A stretch of DNA of 64,000 nucleotides from an uncultured Bacteroides sp. GTDB taxonomy: Bacteria; Bacteroidota; Bacteroidia; Bacteroidales; Bacteroidaceae. Below, piece after piece: positions 17,343 to 32,874 of the stretch (position 1 is the stretch's first letter; each line of letters begins with the position of its first letter). The notes beneath the pieces were generated by a model. The model was not told where the DNA came from and ran no database searches. It saw only the letters and a program-made list of their open reading frames with translations. The DNA is taken from the NCBI GenBank assembly GCA_945965395.1, contig CAMFND010000150.1, forward strand, positions 1 through 64,000, in the 5' to 3' direction. The translations under genes were made by a program, and so were the position numbers.

Positions 17343-18911
17343 TTATTCCTTATCCCGTTCCGGCGAGAAACGCACGGGGTCATCATATTGTTCCTGCAGT
17401 TTCAGCATTTCTGCCTTCAACTCGTCAACCACTGCCTCATACTCCTTCTGTCCGTACAGATTGTGCATTTCGTGCGGGTCTGCCTGCAAGTCGTACAATT
17501 CCCATGTATCAATGTCATTATAAAAATGAATCAGTTTATAACGGTCTGTACGCACTCCATAATGGCGTTTCACCATGTGCTCTGCCGGGTATTCATAGAA
17601 ATGATAGTACAAAGCCTTGCGCCAGTCTTTCGGGTGCTCCCCTTTCAGCAACGGTAACAAAGATACTCCGTGCATATCAGACGGAATTTCTACTCCTGCC
17701 AAATCCAGGAAAGTAGGTCCATAGTCAATGTTCTGTACCATTTCAGTAATGTCTCCCCGACGAGTGAACCCATCCGGCAAACGCATAACTAGTGGAGTAC
17801 GCATGGACTCTTCATACATAAAACGCTTGTCGAACCAGCCATGTTCGCCCATATAGAATCCCTGGTCGGAAGTATACACTACCAGCGTATTCTCCAGTAA
17901 TCCTTTTTCCTTCAGATAGTCCAATACGCGACCCACATTGTCATCCAACGACTTCACCGTCTTCATATAGTCACGCATGTAACGCTGGAACTTCCAGTTG
18001 GCCAAATCTTTTCCTTGAGGATTTTTCTTATAGAAGTCTTCGATGATAGGACCATAGAACTTCTCCCATGCTACACGCTGAGCGGTATCCATTCGGCCGA
18101 GGAAACTTTCATACAATGTCTTCAAACGAGAGTGCTTGTCCGGGCGAAGCATCTTCAAGTCATAAATCATATCCATATCCTTCACAATGCTCATTTCCTG
18201 GGCAGCAGCCGCTTCACGTCCCTCATAGTCATCAAAGAAGTTATCCGGCAGAGGGAAGGTTTTGTCTTCATACAAGGCCAGATTACAAGTATCTGCCATC
18301 CAGTTGCGATGGATAGCCTTGTGGTGAATGAACAAGCAGAACGGTTTCTTGTCATCACGCTTGTGTTCCATCCAGTCGATGGCATCATCGGTAATGATGT
18401 TGGTTATGTAACCGTGCTTCTGAATGGTATCATTCTGTTGCGTAATGAAGTTCGGATTATAGTAATCCCCCTGTCCCGGCACAATCTGCCAGTAATCAAA
18501 CCCTGAAGGCAGACTTTCCAGGTGCCACTTTCCGATAATCGCCGTCTGATAACCAGCCTTCTGCAACAGTTTCGGGAAGGTTTGCTGTGCACTGTCGAAC
18601 ACACAAGTAGTATTATCATAGAACTTGTTACCACAAGAATGCTTACCTGTAATCATACAGGCACGGCTGGGGCCACTCAACGAGTTTGCCACAAAACTGT
18701 TCGTGAAACGCACTCCCTCATTGGCAATGCGGTCCAGATTGGGAGTTTCCATGTAACGCGTATCATAACAGCTCATCATCTGTGCCGTATGGTCATCGGT
18801 CATGATATACACAATATTGTATTGCTTCTTCTCTTGCTTATCAGCCTGCTGACAAGCTGTAGTTACGGCCGATAAAGCAACCATACCGGCAACGGGATAA
18901 AATTTATTCAT
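17343..18911 (-). CDS. Sulfatase, serine-type, lipoprotein (S1 family)
   Basis: Removes sulfate esters from glycans. A lipoprotein signal ends at C20 (TTACQQ). The sulfatase signature is NSLSGPSRACMITG with S79 as the residue converted to formylglycine; a serine here means activation by a radical-SAM anSME enzyme, which must be encoded elsewhere. Metal-binding aspartates are seen in IMTDDHTAQ and VYTSDQGFYMGEHGW. 522 residues. Overall it resembles the S1_11-type N-acetylglucosamine-6-O-sulfatases of Bacteroides, an assignment by likeness only. Last gene after GH20 and GH2, 21 bases from GH2. Confidence 0.9.
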   Translation of the reverse strand: MNKFYPVAGMVALSAVTTACQQADKQEKKQYNIVYIMTDDHTAQMMSCYDTRYMETPNLDRIANEGVRFTNSFVANSLSGPSRACMITGKHSCGNKFYDNTTCVFDSAQQTFPKLLQKAGYQTAIIGKWHLESLPSGFDYWQIVPGQGDYYNPNFITQQNDTIQKHGYITNIITDDAIDWMEHKRDDKKPFCLFIHHKAIHRNWMADTCNLALYEDKTFPLPDNFFDDYEGREAAAAQEMSIVKDMDMIYDLKMLRPDKHSRLKTLYESFLGRMDTAQRVAWEKFYGPIIEDFYKKNPQGKDLANWKFQRYMRDYMKTVKSLDDNVGRVLDYLKEKGLLENTLVVYTSDQGFYMGEHGWFDKRFMYEESMRTPLVMRLPDGFTRRGDITEMVQNIDYGPTFLDLAGVEIPSDMHGVSLLPLLKGEHPKDWRKALYYHFYEYPAEHMVKRHYGVRTDRYKLIHFYNDIDTWELYDLQADPHEMHNLYGQKEYEAVVDELKAEMLKLQEQYDDPVRFSPERDKE

Positions 18912-18932
18912 AAGTCTATTTAGGTTATTTGG

Positions 18933-24525
<5,593 letters not shown>

Positions 24526-24934
24526 TGTATCAAATTTAAAGTTTACATATTTATATAAAAAAAAAACCGTTTCTGCAGTAATCCCAAAAAGCCATTTCCT
24601 TCCTCTATTCGCAGAGGAGCGCAAACTAAGTCTATTGTTGTGTACAATGCTTTTATTTTTCAGAAATCAACGATATTCCTCCCAAAAATTATAACCTATA
24701 TTGATTAAAGAAATTTTAAACCATGAACAAATAAAACCAGCGATTTTTCCCATACTATTTATTTAAGGATTTTAGTTTCGAATACAAAAATATGCATTTT
24801 TCTTCTCTTCATCACTTTTAAAGACTGATTTTTAAGTCTTAAAAATATCTATTAATAAGATTCAGAAATAAACAAAGCATGCTTACGATGATGAAATATA
24901 GAACTTTTCTGTCTTTTTTGAAGAATCCCTTTAC

Positions 24935-25037
24935 ATTTTCTACGTTTCCCCACAGAAGAACATACGTTTTCCGAACCAGAAACATACGGTTTCGCACTGA
25001 GAAACCTACGTTTCCCTCACGGGAAACATAAAAATCT
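24935..25037. repeat. 22-bp-period palindrome array C (5 units)
   Basis: The word TACG recurs at 24941, 24963, 24985 and 25007, exactly 22 bases apart, and a decayed TAAA at 25029 keeps the phase. The inner units are short palindromes: GAACATACGTTT, GAAACATACGGTTTC and GAAACCTACGTTTC. The two outer units have lost one arm. Spacers are CC/CA-rich. There is no T-run at either end, unlike arrays A and B. Confidence 0.85.
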
Positions 25038-25080
25038 ATTCAATAAACAGGGATTTACATAAAGACATATCATATAAGAA

Positions 25081-25117
25081 ACGCACATCCGTTTTATGAT
25101 AATAAACGAATGTGCGT
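25081..25117 (-). terminator. Hairpin after the 25.1-26.4 kb lipoprotein gene
   Basis: ACGCACATTCGTTT and AAACGGATGTGCGT (minus strand) form a 14-bp stem with one mismatch around a 9-base AT loop, followed by TTTCTTAT. It is 24 bases past the stop codon and likely terminates the two-gene unit. Confidence 0.7.
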
Positions 25118-25141
25118 GTAATAATTAAGGTTTGTTCCTGC

Positions 25142-26410
25142 TTATTCGTAGTACTCTACTTCGTATGTGGCTACAAACGGGTTGTTAAGACCGGTTCTAG
25201 TCATCTGATATAATGTAATGACATAGTCACCAATAGCAGAATCCTTAATATTCCAATCCGTCATTTCATCTGTCCAATGAACTCCTCTTACAACCTTCGT
25301 AGCAATCTGCTGAGTTCTCTTTCCATAGAAATCAAACAATCCGAAAACGACTCCCGAATAATCGTAGTGCATAAACCACTCCCATTGGTAGCTGGTAGTA
25401 ACTAGACCATTAAAGTCAACGGATATATTGTTCAGCGCATCAGAATTATAACTTAAAACATCTCCACCTTTTTCTGGTGAAATCATGTCTTTATTCCCTA
25501 TCCAAGAGCTACTTTTATAAACCGGCTCCCATTCCTGATTGTCAGTTTTCAAATAAGTAACATACCCGTCACTATCGTATCTGAAAGTACTATTTACCGT
25601 AGTTGAATTACCTTCATACAATGTGGTGAGGTATCCGTTTGCACCTATCACACCATAATTCATCAATTCTCCATTATAATACAGATATACCTTGCTATCA
25701 TCGTACTTAAAATTGAATTTGTTTGTTTTTATCACTGTATTGTTAAGAGTGTTGTAACTCTGTTCCGTATATTCTATGATTCGAGATTTTTTGTCGTATT
25801 GGAACAGATACACTGTCTTACTTACCGTGTTATCATCTGTATATCTTCGTGTAAGAGTAATTTTAGAAACCAGATTTTTCCCCCATGGTTTATATGGATT
25901 ATTGTCAGACACGTCACCTAATTCGGGTACATCACCGTCCTCTCCTCCTTCCTCTGGTGCAGGCGAGAAAGCTCTATCGAAGATATACATAATGTAATAA
26001 TACTTACCCTTATAAAAATATTCATAAATGATTACCAACTTATCCTCCCCAAATGAATATATTTCCCAATTCGTTCCATCAAGATATAAGTACTCTTCAT
26101 CATCGGAAATATTCCATTTTCCAGTTTCAGTTTTGCCGTCAGCATAGGTAATAATATAATTCCCTTCTTCATCGAATATGATGTCAGGCATTTCTTCCAG
26201 ACTTCCTTCTATTGCACTGTTATGTACCTCATTACCGTCTTCATCCAGTACCTTGACATTTGATTTTCTCCATCCTCCGATAATCATTTTCGAAGCTTCT
26301 ATTCCAGGTTCTTCAAGTACATACGTCTCATCTCCGTCTGATATGCAACCTGACATGACAAGTGTAAATATAAAAAGAGAAATGTACAATTTTATATCTT
26401 TCAATTTCAT
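25142..26410 (-). CDS. Hypothetical lipoprotein, repeat-like beta-rich
   Basis: 422 residues with a lipobox at C22 (VMSGCISD). I do not recognise a named family. The N-terminal third (IIGGWRKSNVKVLDEDG, GNYIITYADGKTETGKW) looks like a lipocalin-style or DUF4923-like fold. An acidic, proline-containing linker (PAPEEGGEDGDVPELGD) follows, and then aromatic strands such as VYLFQYDKKSRIIEYTEQ and FRYDSDGYVTYLKT resembling YD-type or DUF4595 repeats. It probably sits on the cell surface. It follows the OmpA-family gene by 25 bases and likely shares its transcript. Confidence 0.75.
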   Translation of the reverse strand: MKLKDIKLYISLFIFTLVMSGCISDGDETYVLEEPGIEASKMIIGGWRKSNVKVLDEDGNEVHNSAIEGSLEEMPDIIFDEEGNYIITYADGKTETGKWNISDDEEYLYLDGTNWEIYSFGEDKLVIIYEYFYKGKYYYIMYIFDRAFSPAPEEGGEDGDVPELGDVSDNNPYKPWGKNLVSKITLTRRYTDDNTVSKTVYLFQYDKKSRIIEYTEQSYNTLNNTVIKTNKFNFKYDDSKVYLYYNGELMNYGVIGANGYLTTLYEGNSTTVNSTFRYDSDGYVTYLKTDNQEWEPVYKSSSWIGNKDMISPEKGGDVLSYNSDALNNISVDFNGLVTTSYQWEWFMHYDYSGVVFGLFDFYGKRTQQIATKVVRGVHWTDEMTDWNIKDSAIGDYVITLYQMTRTGLNNPFVATYEVEYYE

Positions 26411-26435
26411 AAGATTTTCCTCCTGTTTTTGTCCG

Positions 26436-27671
26436 TTATTTTAATATCTCAAACTCCACACGACGATTTATCTTCCGTCCTTCCTCAGTATCGTTACTTG
26501 TGATAGGTTTACTCATGCCATAATAACTATATGATAATCTGTCTGGAGTCACTCCCTTTTTTATCAAATAGGAATATACGGCCACCGCTCTTTTCTTTGA
26601 AAGCTCCAGATTAAAATTCTCATTTCCAACATTGTCAGTATGACCTTTTATTTCCATTCTAAAATTTCCCTGCTGTATCAATAATACAATTTTGTCAAGA
26701 TAGTCGTATGAATCTTTGCTAATACTACTTTCTCCAAATGCAAAGTTTATCTGTTCAATGGCACAGATAGTCTTACCTATAATAGATTGCTTATCAGAAA
26801 GCAATTGCATAATTTCATCAAGTGTATAACAAGGTTTTTCTTCTATCTTTTCTGCAACAGGTTCAGGTTCTTTTTCCATCACTGAAACTGGCGTATAAGC
26901 TGGTACAGTTTTCTTTTTCTTAGTTTTCTTGAATATGCTTAATGGTACTGATAAAGAAGCTGATATTTCAAAACTACGATTTTTACGATTCCCGGTAATA
27001 TTATAGATATTACGGTTTAAAGAAATAGCACTTCCATCTTTTTCTTTACTTCCATAAGTATCGGTAAAGCCATATTGATAATTAGCCTCCAGAGCAAAGA
27101 ACAGTTTCTTTGTGTCTGTTATCCGCACGGGTATTCTTATACCGACACCTGCCGCTGCGCTGAAATCGAATTTGGAAAAATTGGCGTTAGTCATATCCAA
27201 TGCAGGCCACAGCATTGGTTCATTCATATCATAAGTAGTATAGTTTATTTCTCCTCCACGTGTAAAACTGAAAATCGGAGCTAGATAAATGTATGGACTT
27301 ATTTTTTCCGGATTATTGAAATTATAAATTACAGGAATACGAATGTCCGTATACTTGGCTTTTAACTTATAATTGAATTTATCGCCATACACATCAATTC
27401 CATCAACCTCTGAACCACGAGTCAAAAAAAGCAACTCAGGACGAATAGAAAATTTACGAGCTGAACCTAAATCAAATTCAGTAAAGATACCTCCTACACC
27501 AGAAGTTATTCCTCCAGCATCATGTCCGCCAAGATTAGAATAATGCATGTTGGAAATATTCACTCCTCCTTTAACCCCCAACCTGATTTTGTCCAATTTG
27601 TCAGTGTGCTGTGCTGATGCGGTCAAGAAACAACAGCATAACGCAATGATTGCAATAAATTTATTGACCAT
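26436..27671 (-). CDS. OmpA-family outer membrane protein with N-terminal beta-barrel
   Basis: 412 residues from the start MVNKFIAIIALCCCFL (27671), chosen because it gives a clean signal peptide ending at TASAQ; an open extension to 27779 would run into a structured inverted repeat. Residues about 25-245 form an OMP_b-brl-like barrel (IRLGVKGGVNISNM, FSIRPELLFLTRG). A basic and proline linker follows, then a C-terminal OmpA peptidoglycan-binding domain with GHTDNVGNENFNLELSKKR and INRRVEFEIL. It anchors outer membrane to cell wall. First gene of a pair with the lipoprotein downstream. Confidence 0.87.
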   Translation of the reverse strand: MVNKFIAIIALCCCFLTASAQHTDKLDKIRLGVKGGVNISNMHYSNLGGHDAGGITSGVGGIFTEFDLGSARKFSIRPELLFLTRGSEVDGIDVYGDKFNYKLKAKYTDIRIPVIYNFNNPEKISPYIYLAPIFSFTRGGEINYTTYDMNEPMLWPALDMTNANFSKFDFSAAAGVGIRIPVRITDTKKLFFALEANYQYGFTDTYGSKEKDGSAISLNRNIYNITGNRKNRSFEISASLSVPLSIFKKTKKKKTVPAYTPVSVMEKEPEPVAEKIEEKPCYTLDEIMQLLSDKQSIIGKTICAIEQINFAFGESSISKDSYDYLDKIVLLIQQGNFRMEIKGHTDNVGNENFNLELSKKRAVAVYSYLIKKGVTPDRLSYSYYGMSKPITSNDTEEGRKINRRVEFEILK

Positions 27672-27760
27672 TTGAATAAATAATGCCCGTAATTCCCCTG
27701 ACGGATTTTGACAAAAGAAGAAGCGTGGGAACTGTTTTAATTTCTTATCTGTACAGAGGC

Positions 27761-27930
27761 ATCGCCAAACGCCCACCAACCAAATAATAATAGACAGCCC
27801 ACGCCTTTATGGATATACTCCTTCCTAGGAATATAATACAAAAGGGGTGAGCGTTTTGTTGTCTATTATTCTTGATTGGCTTTGAAAATTGGCGATTTTC
27901 TGTACAAGAATAATATCACTAAAAACGCTC
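27761..27930. repeat. Two overlapping inverted repeats, possibly alternative RNA hairpins
   Basis: Hairpin 1: ATCGCCAA (27761-27768) with TTGGCGAT (27889-27896), and AATAATAGACA (27786-27796) with TGTCTATTATT (27860-27870), converging on the palindrome TTCCTAGGAA (27822-27831). Hairpin 2: GAGCGTTTT (27849-27857) with AAAACGCTC (27922-27930), and TATTATTCTTG (27864-27874) with CAAGAATAATA (27905-27915). The two share 27849-27896 and cannot form together. Confidence 0.75.
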
Positions 27931-28151
27931 TTCGTAATTAAAAAATAACATTCCTACTGATAAACGGTCGGTAATGTTTCTGCAAAGAAATAATTTTTTT
28001 TAATAACGTGCAAATTTTGCATTATCAGTTCATTTAAAACTTACTGAAAAAATTAGTGGTTTACTCAAGGCCATTTACTTTCTATATCTTAAACCTACTC
28101 CGAAAAGTTCGCTTCGCACGCCGCAAAAAAGAATAATTTCCAAATAAATCG

Positions 28152-28159
28152 TATCTTTG
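28152..28159 (+). promoter_or_regulatory. Candidate -7 box for metG
   Basis: TATCTTTG fits TAnnTTTG and lies 41 bases before the ATG. No TTTG at the -33 spacing. Confidence 0.5.
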
Positions 28160-28200
28160 CACATCGTAAGGTTGCAACTTAGAATAAACTATATACGTAT

Positions 28201-30243
28201 ATGGAAAAGAACTTTAAACGGACGACCGTTACATCGGCTCTGCCATACGCCAACGGTCCGGTCCATATCGGTCATCTGGCAGGGGTTTATGTGCCGGCCG
28301 ATATTTACGTGCGCTATCTGCGCCTGAAAAAAGAAGACGTGCTCTTTATCGGAGGTTCGGATGAACATGGAGTGCCCATCACTATCCGCGCTAAAAAAGA
28401 AGGTGTAACTCCACAGGATATTGTGGACCGTTATCACACCCTCATTAAGGATTCTTTTAAAGAGTTCGGTATTTCATTCGATGTGTACGGACGTACCTCT
28501 TCACCCACTCATCATCAGTTAGCATCAGACTTTTTCCGTAAATTGTATGACAAGCATGAGTTTATCGAAAAAACTTCCATGCAATATTATGACGAGGAAG
28601 CTCACACATTCTTAGCTGACCGTTATATCACGGGAGAATGCCCTCGCTGCCATGCAGAAGGTGCTTACGGTGACCAGTGTGAAAAATGTGGAAGTACACT
28701 TTCTCCTACAGAACTGATTAACCCGAAAAGTGCCATCAGCGGAAGCCAGCCTGTCATGAAGGAAACCAAACACTGGTATTTGCCACTTGACAAACACGAA
28801 GGCTGGTTGCGCAAATGGATTCTGGAAGACCACAAGGAATGGCGTCCGAATGTGTACGGACAGTGCAAGAGCTGGCTGGATATGGGGCTGCAGCCTCGTG
28901 CCGTAAGCCGCGACCTTGACTGGGGTATTCCGGTTCCGGTAGAAGGTGCAGAAGGAAAAGTATTGTATGTATGGTTCGATGCACCTATCGGCTATATCTC
29001 TAACACAAAAGAGCTGTTGCCCGATTCATGGGAGAAATGGTGGAAAGACCCTGAAACACGCTTGATTCATTTCATTGGAAAAGATAACATCGTGTTCCAC
29101 TGTATCGTATTCCCGGCCATGTTGAAAGCGGAAGGAAGCTACATCCTTCCGGACAACGTGCCTTCTAATGAATTCCTGAACCTGGAAGGTGACAAGATTT
29201 CAACTTCACGCAACTGGGCAGTATGGTTGCACGAGTACCTGCAGGACTTCCCTGGCAAACAGGATGTATTGCGCTACGTGCTGACTGCCAACGCTCCGGA
29301 AACTAAGGACAACGACTTTACTTGGAAAGATTTCCAGGCTCGTAACAACAACGAACTGGTAGCAGTATACGGTAACTTCGTGAACCGTGCATTGGTACTG
29401 ACTCACAAATATTTCGATGGAAAGGTTCCGGCTTGTGGTGAATTGAACGACTACGACCGTGAAACACTGAAAGAATTTGCCGACGTAAAAGAAGAAGTAG
29501 AAAAACTGCTGAATGTATTCAAATTCCGCGATGCACAGAAAGAAGCCATGAACCTGGCCCGCATCGGAAACAAATACCTGGCAGATACAGAACCATGGAA
29601 ACTGGCTAAGACCGACATGGCACGTGTGGCTACTATCCTGAACATTTCATTGCAGTTGGTTGCCAACCTGGCCATTGCTTTTGAACCGTTCCTGCCGTTC
29701 AGTTCTGAAAAACTGCGCAAGATGCTGAACATGGAAAGCTTCGACTGGGAACAGTTGGGACGTACAGACTTGCTGGCAGAAGGCCATCAGCTGAACAAGC
29801 CTGAACTGTTGTTCGAAAAGATTGAAGACGACGTCATTCAAGCACAGGTAGATAAGTTGCTGGCTACCAAGAAGGCCAACGAAGCAGCCAATTACAAGGC
29901 AAATCCGATTAAACCGACCATTGCTTTCGAAGAATTTGAGAAACTCGACATCCGTGTAGGTATTGTATTGGAATGCGAAAACGTACCTAAGATGAAGAAG
30001 CTGCTGAAATTCAAGATTGCCGACGGACTGGAAAACCGTACCATCGTCAGCGGTATTGCTCAGCATTACAAACCGGAAGACCTGGTAGGCAAGCAAGTGC
30101 TGTTTATCGCAAACTTAGCTCCTCGTCAGTTCAAGAACGGTCTGGTGAGCGAGGGTATGATTCTCAGCGCAGAAAACTTTGACGGTTCACTATCTGTTAC
30201 CACTACTTTGAACGAAGTAAAACCAGGAAGCGAAGTAAAATAA
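28201..30243 (+). CDS. metG: Methionyl-tRNA synthetase
   Basis: Charges tRNA-Met. 680 residues: HIGH at 22-25 inside [15 protein letters not shown], a zinc knuckle CPRC...CEKC around residues 145-162, the KMSKS loop as DKISTS at 331-336, an anticodon-binding helical domain, and a C-terminal Arc1p/TRBP-type tRNA-binding domain (about 575-680, [20 protein letters not shown]) that also dimerises the enzyme. Full length for the long bacterial form. Monocistronic as far as seen. Confidence 0.98.
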   Translation: MEKNFKRTTVTSALPYANGPVHIGHLAGVYVPADIYVRYLRLKKEDVLFIGGSDEHGVPITIRAKKEGVTPQDIVDRYHTLIKDSFKEFGISFDVYGRTSSPTHHQLASDFFRKLYDKHEFIEKTSMQYYDEEAHTFLADRYITGECPRCHAEGAYGDQCEKCGSTLSPTELINPKSAISGSQPVMKETKHWYLPLDKHEGWLRKWILEDHKEWRPNVYGQCKSWLDMGLQPRAVSRDLDWGIPVPVEGAEGKVLYVWFDAPIGYISNTKELLPDSWEKWWKDPETRLIHFIGKDNIVFHCIVFPAMLKAEGSYILPDNVPSNEFLNLEGDKISTSRNWAVWLHEYLQDFPGKQDVLRYVLTANAPETKDNDFTWKDFQARNNNELVAVYGNFVNRALVLTHKYFDGKVPACGELNDYDRETLKEFADVKEEVEKLLNVFKFRDAQKEAMNLARIGNKYLADTEPWKLAKTDMARVATILNISLQLVANLAIAFEPFLPFSSEKLRKMLNMESFDWEQLGRTDLLAEGHQLNKPELLFEKIEDDVIQAQVDKLLATKKANEAANYKANPIKPTIAFEEFEKLDIRVGIVLECENVPKMKKLLKFKIADGLENRTIVSGIAQHYKPEDLVGKQVLFIANLAPRQFKNGLVSEGMILSAENFDGSLSVTTTLNEVKPGSEVK

Positions 30244-30278
30244 CCTTTGCTCTCCTTCCTTCTATTTTTTACACACGC

Positions 30279-30315
30279 ACGCAGATTTCCGTTGAAACAC
30301 AACGGAGGTCTGCGT
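30279..30315 (+). terminator. Strong hairpin after metG
   Basis: ACGCAGATTTCCGTTG pairs with CAACGGAGGTCTGCGT (16 bp, two wobble pairs) around a 5-base loop. No long T-run follows, so efficient termination is uncertain. It may be a partial terminator or transcript-end structure before the polysaccharide cluster. Confidence 0.55.
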
Positions 30316-30338
30316 CGTCTGTTCCATAAGAAACAAGA

Positions 30339-31784
30339 ATGCCCGAAAACTCTTTAAAAGAAAAAACGGCCAAAGGATTGCTCTGGGGAGGAATCAACAA
30401 TGGGGCCATGCAGGTGCTGAATCTGGCATTCGGCATCATTACTGCCCGTATCCTGAACGATAGTGATTACGGAATGGTAGGGATGCTGAGCATTTTCTCA
30501 CTGATAGCCGGTTCTTTACAAGAAAGCGGTTTCACCGCAGCCTTGGTCAACAAAAAGGAAATCAGTCACCAGGATTACAATGCGGTATTCTGGTTCTGTA
30601 GTGGGCTGAGCCTTACACTCTATCTTATCTTGGCCGGATGTGCACCACTGATTGCAGACTTTTATCGTAACAACGAACTGATTCCGCTGGCACGTTACTC
30701 ATTTATCGGGTTCTTTATCGCCAGCCTGGGAATTCCTCACAGTGCTTACTTATTTCGCAACCTGATGGTAAAGCAGAAAGCTTTATCCAGTATCATTGCA
30801 CTGGTGGTATCAGGATGTACGGGAGTAGCAATGGCATTGTTAGGCTACTCTTACTGGGGTATTGCCACGCAAAGCATTGTATATGTATCTGTCATCAATC
30901 TGTGTTACCTGTATTTCTCTCCCTGGCGACCGACTCTCCAGTTTGATTTCCGACCGCTGAAAAGCATGGTCAGTTTCAGTAGCAAACTTCTGCTGACCAA
31001 CATTTTCAATCACATCAACAACAACCTGTTTTCCATTATCTTAGGACGTTATTACTCAGAGCGGGAAGTCGGGCAGTTTAATCAGGCCAACAAATGGAAT
31101 TTGATGGGGCACTCTCTGATTACAGGAATGGTAAGCAGCGTAGCCCTGCCGGTATTACGCCAGGTAGCCGACGACAACGAACGTCAGTGCCGTATTTTCC
31201 GTAAGATGCTTCGTTTCACGGCATTCATTTCTTTTCCGGTCATGCTTGGTTTGTCACTTATTGCTCCGGAAATGATTACACTGACTATCGGAAGCAAATG
31301 GCTTCCCAGTGCCTATATCCTGCAACTGCTGGCCATTGGAGGGGCTTTCCTGCCCGTAACCAGCCTTTATACCAACCTGCTTATCAGCAAAGGGAAATCC
31401 AACTTGTTCATGTGGAATACCATTGCACAGGGAGTCAGCCAACTCGTCGTTATGTATCTGCTTTATCCTTACGGCATACAGTACATGATTAAAGTCTACA
31501 TTGCCATCAACGTAGGCTGGCTGCTGGCATGGCACTACTTTGTATGGCGTGAAATCAGACTAAGCCTTTTCCACGCCATCAAGGACGTGTTTTCATTTGG
31601 CCTCATCGCCGCCATGATCATGGCAGGAGTCCATTTCCTGACACATCCCCTCACCAACCTGTATCTGCTGATTACTGCAAAAATCTTATTGGCAGGAATT
31701 CTTTATCCTCTGGTTATGTGGTTGAGTGGTTCAGCCACTTTCAAAGAGGCCCTGAACTATATCTTTAAAAAGAAACTATCCTAA
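30339..31784 (+). CDS. Lipopolysaccharide/capsule flippase (Wzx, WzxC-like)
   Basis: A 481-residue inner-membrane protein of the MOP superfamily with about 12-14 hydrophobic helices. The start KEKTAKGLLWGGINNGAMQV and the ITARILNDSDYGMVGMLSIF segment are characteristic of the WzxC-type branch that exports lipid-linked oligosaccharides. It leads a run of glycosyltransferase genes on the same strand; the next gene begins 6 bases later. No polymerase (wzy) or initiating transferase is visible nearby, so those must be elsewhere. Confidence 0.9.
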   Translation: MPENSLKEKTAKGLLWGGINNGAMQVLNLAFGIITARILNDSDYGMVGMLSIFSLIAGSLQESGFTAALVNKKEISHQDYNAVFWFCSGLSLTLYLILAGCAPLIADFYRNNELIPLARYSFIGFFIASLGIPHSAYLFRNLMVKQKALSSIIALVVSGCTGVAMALLGYSYWGIATQSIVYVSVINLCYLYFSPWRPTLQFDFRPLKSMVSFSSKLLLTNIFNHINNNLFSIILGRYYSEREVGQFNQANKWNLMGHSLITGMVSSVALPVLRQVADDNERQCRIFRKMLRFTAFISFPVMLGLSLIAPEMITLTIGSKWLPSAYILQLLAIGGAFLPVTSLYTNLLISKGKSNLFMWNTIAQGVSQLVVMYLLYPYGIQYMIKVYIAINVGWLLAWHYFVWREIRLSLFHAIKDVFSFGLIAAMIMAGVHFLTHPLTNLYLLITAKILLAGILYPLVMWLSGSATFKEALNYIFKKKLS

Positions 31785-31790
31785 CATAAA

Positions 31791-32768
31791 ATGACCGAAA
31801 AAATGATATCCCCTACCGTAGCCGTAGTAATGTGTACCTACAATGGAGAGAAATACCTGCGTCAGCAACTGGATTCCATTCTGGCACAGACCTACCCCAT
31901 TCAAGAACTGATTGTGCAGGATGACTGTTCTACCGATACCACCCTGGCCATCTTACAAGAATATGAGGCCAAAGTCCCTTTCATGAAAGTCATTGAGAAT
32001 ACACATAATCTGGGATTCAATCTTAACTTCAAGACCGCCTGCATGCGGGCCACTGCCGACCTGATAGCGATTTCTGACCAGGACGATGTCTGGATGCCTG
32101 AGAAAATACAGAAACAAGTGCAGGCTATTGGAGATTACAACCTCTGTTTTTCCGCCCATTTACGAGGAGAACGTATGGAAACAGCTCATATTGTCAGTTC
32201 ACAATATGCGCCGGAAGCTTTATTGTTTGCAGGCATCGCAGGTCATACCATGCTTGTACGCCGTGAATTCCTTCAACGAGAAGAAATCTGGGTAGACAAG
32301 TTTTTCTATGACTGGAGTATTGCCGTCAGTGCCTACCTCTGCGACCATCGAGGCATCGTCAAAGTAAACGAACCGCTTAACTGGCATCGCTCTCACGAAA
32401 ATGAGGCTGCACTCAAACAAAACCTGGACTTGTTTCCTAAAAGCAAGAAAAAGCCGACTTACCAGCCTTATCTGTATGGATTCAGAAACTACCGTAAACT
32501 CCAGCAGAAACCAAACTGGAAACGGTTTTACACATTTGTGCGTGAGCATTCCGAACCCTCACTCTACCCACTGCTACATCAGATGGCTACACTAATGCTA
32601 AAGAATGACGTGATTTCCTTGCTGAAGCTTTGCCGTCTGTGCATGAAGCACCGCCAGACAATTTATCCGGTAAAAGAGAAAGCACAAGGAGTACGAGGTA
32701 TGATTCGTGGATTTTTTTATCCGTTCATCTTTTCCTATCGTTGCTCTACCTTTGATTTAAAGCAATAA
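31791..32768 (+). CDS. Glycosyltransferase family 2
   Basis: A 325-residue GT-A transferase adding one sugar to a growing surface glycan. VAVVMCTYNGEKYLRQQLDSI is the family start, VQDDCSTD carries the nucleotide-binding DD, and AISDQDDVW is the DxD-like metal site. This is the rhamnosyltransferase-like branch (WcaA/RfbG-type), donor not determined. It begins 6 bases after the flippase, so the two are co-transcribed. A 106-base gap with a promoter follows. Confidence 0.9.
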   Translation: MTEKMISPTVAVVMCTYNGEKYLRQQLDSILAQTYPIQELIVQDDCSTDTTLAILQEYEAKVPFMKVIENTHNLGFNLNFKTACMRATADLIAISDQDDVWMPEKIQKQVQAIGDYNLCFSAHLRGERMETAHIVSSQYAPEALLFAGIAGHTMLVRREFLQREEIWVDKFFYDWSIAVSAYLCDHRGIVKVNEPLNWHRSHENEAALKQNLDLFPKSKKKPTYQPYLYGFRNYRKLQQKPNWKRFYTFVREHSEPSLYPLLHQMATLMLKNDVISLLKLCRLCMKHRQTIYPVKEKAQGVRGMIRGFFYPFIFSYRCSTFDLKQ

Positions 32769-32803
32769 AAAATATCCTGACTACCTAGTTTTTAACATAC
32801 AAA

Positions 32804-32835
32804 CTTGGCTGAAAAAACGAGATTCACTAAGTTTG
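32804..32835 (+). promoter_or_regulatory. Promoter of the licD-glycosyltransferase group
   Basis: CTTG at 32804-32807, 20 bases, TAAGTTTG at 32828-32835: a good Bacteroidota promoter inside the cluster, 40 bases before licD. It suggests that the downstream half of the cluster can be expressed separately. Confidence 0.65.
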
Positions 32836-32874
32836 CAGAAAGTATAGTGAATACTGCTTAATTAAAATATTTCC

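Larger units (their letters stand above)
24526..25141. other. 616-base gene-free region upstream of the GH20 unit
   Basis: No reading frame is convincing. It contains the leader of the GH20-GH2-sulfatase unit (a weak -7-like element near 24622-24629), array C, and a hairpin after the next gene. The first 350 bases are very AT-rich, as expected for a regulated promoter region. Confidence 0.5.
27672..28200. other. 529-base region between divergent ompA-family and metG genes
   Basis: Contains overlapping long inverted repeats (27761-27930, described separately) and, near its right end, a -7 box for metG. The stretch 27931-28140 shows no gene and no obvious repeat beyond AT-richness. Confidence 0.5.

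Noticed and set aside
24526..24624. Longer N terminus of the GH20 protein
   Set aside because: It would bury the signal peptide behind 33 unlikely residues.
27672..27779. Longer N terminus of the OmpA-family protein
   Set aside because: The extension precedes a good signal peptide, is rich in Cys and Arg, and overlaps the inverted repeat.
27786..27870. Invertible promoter flanked by inverted repeats
   Set aside because: The arms fit the size, but the enclosed 63 bases hold no TAnnTTTG element on either strand and no recombinase is nearby; kept only as an alternative in the finding.
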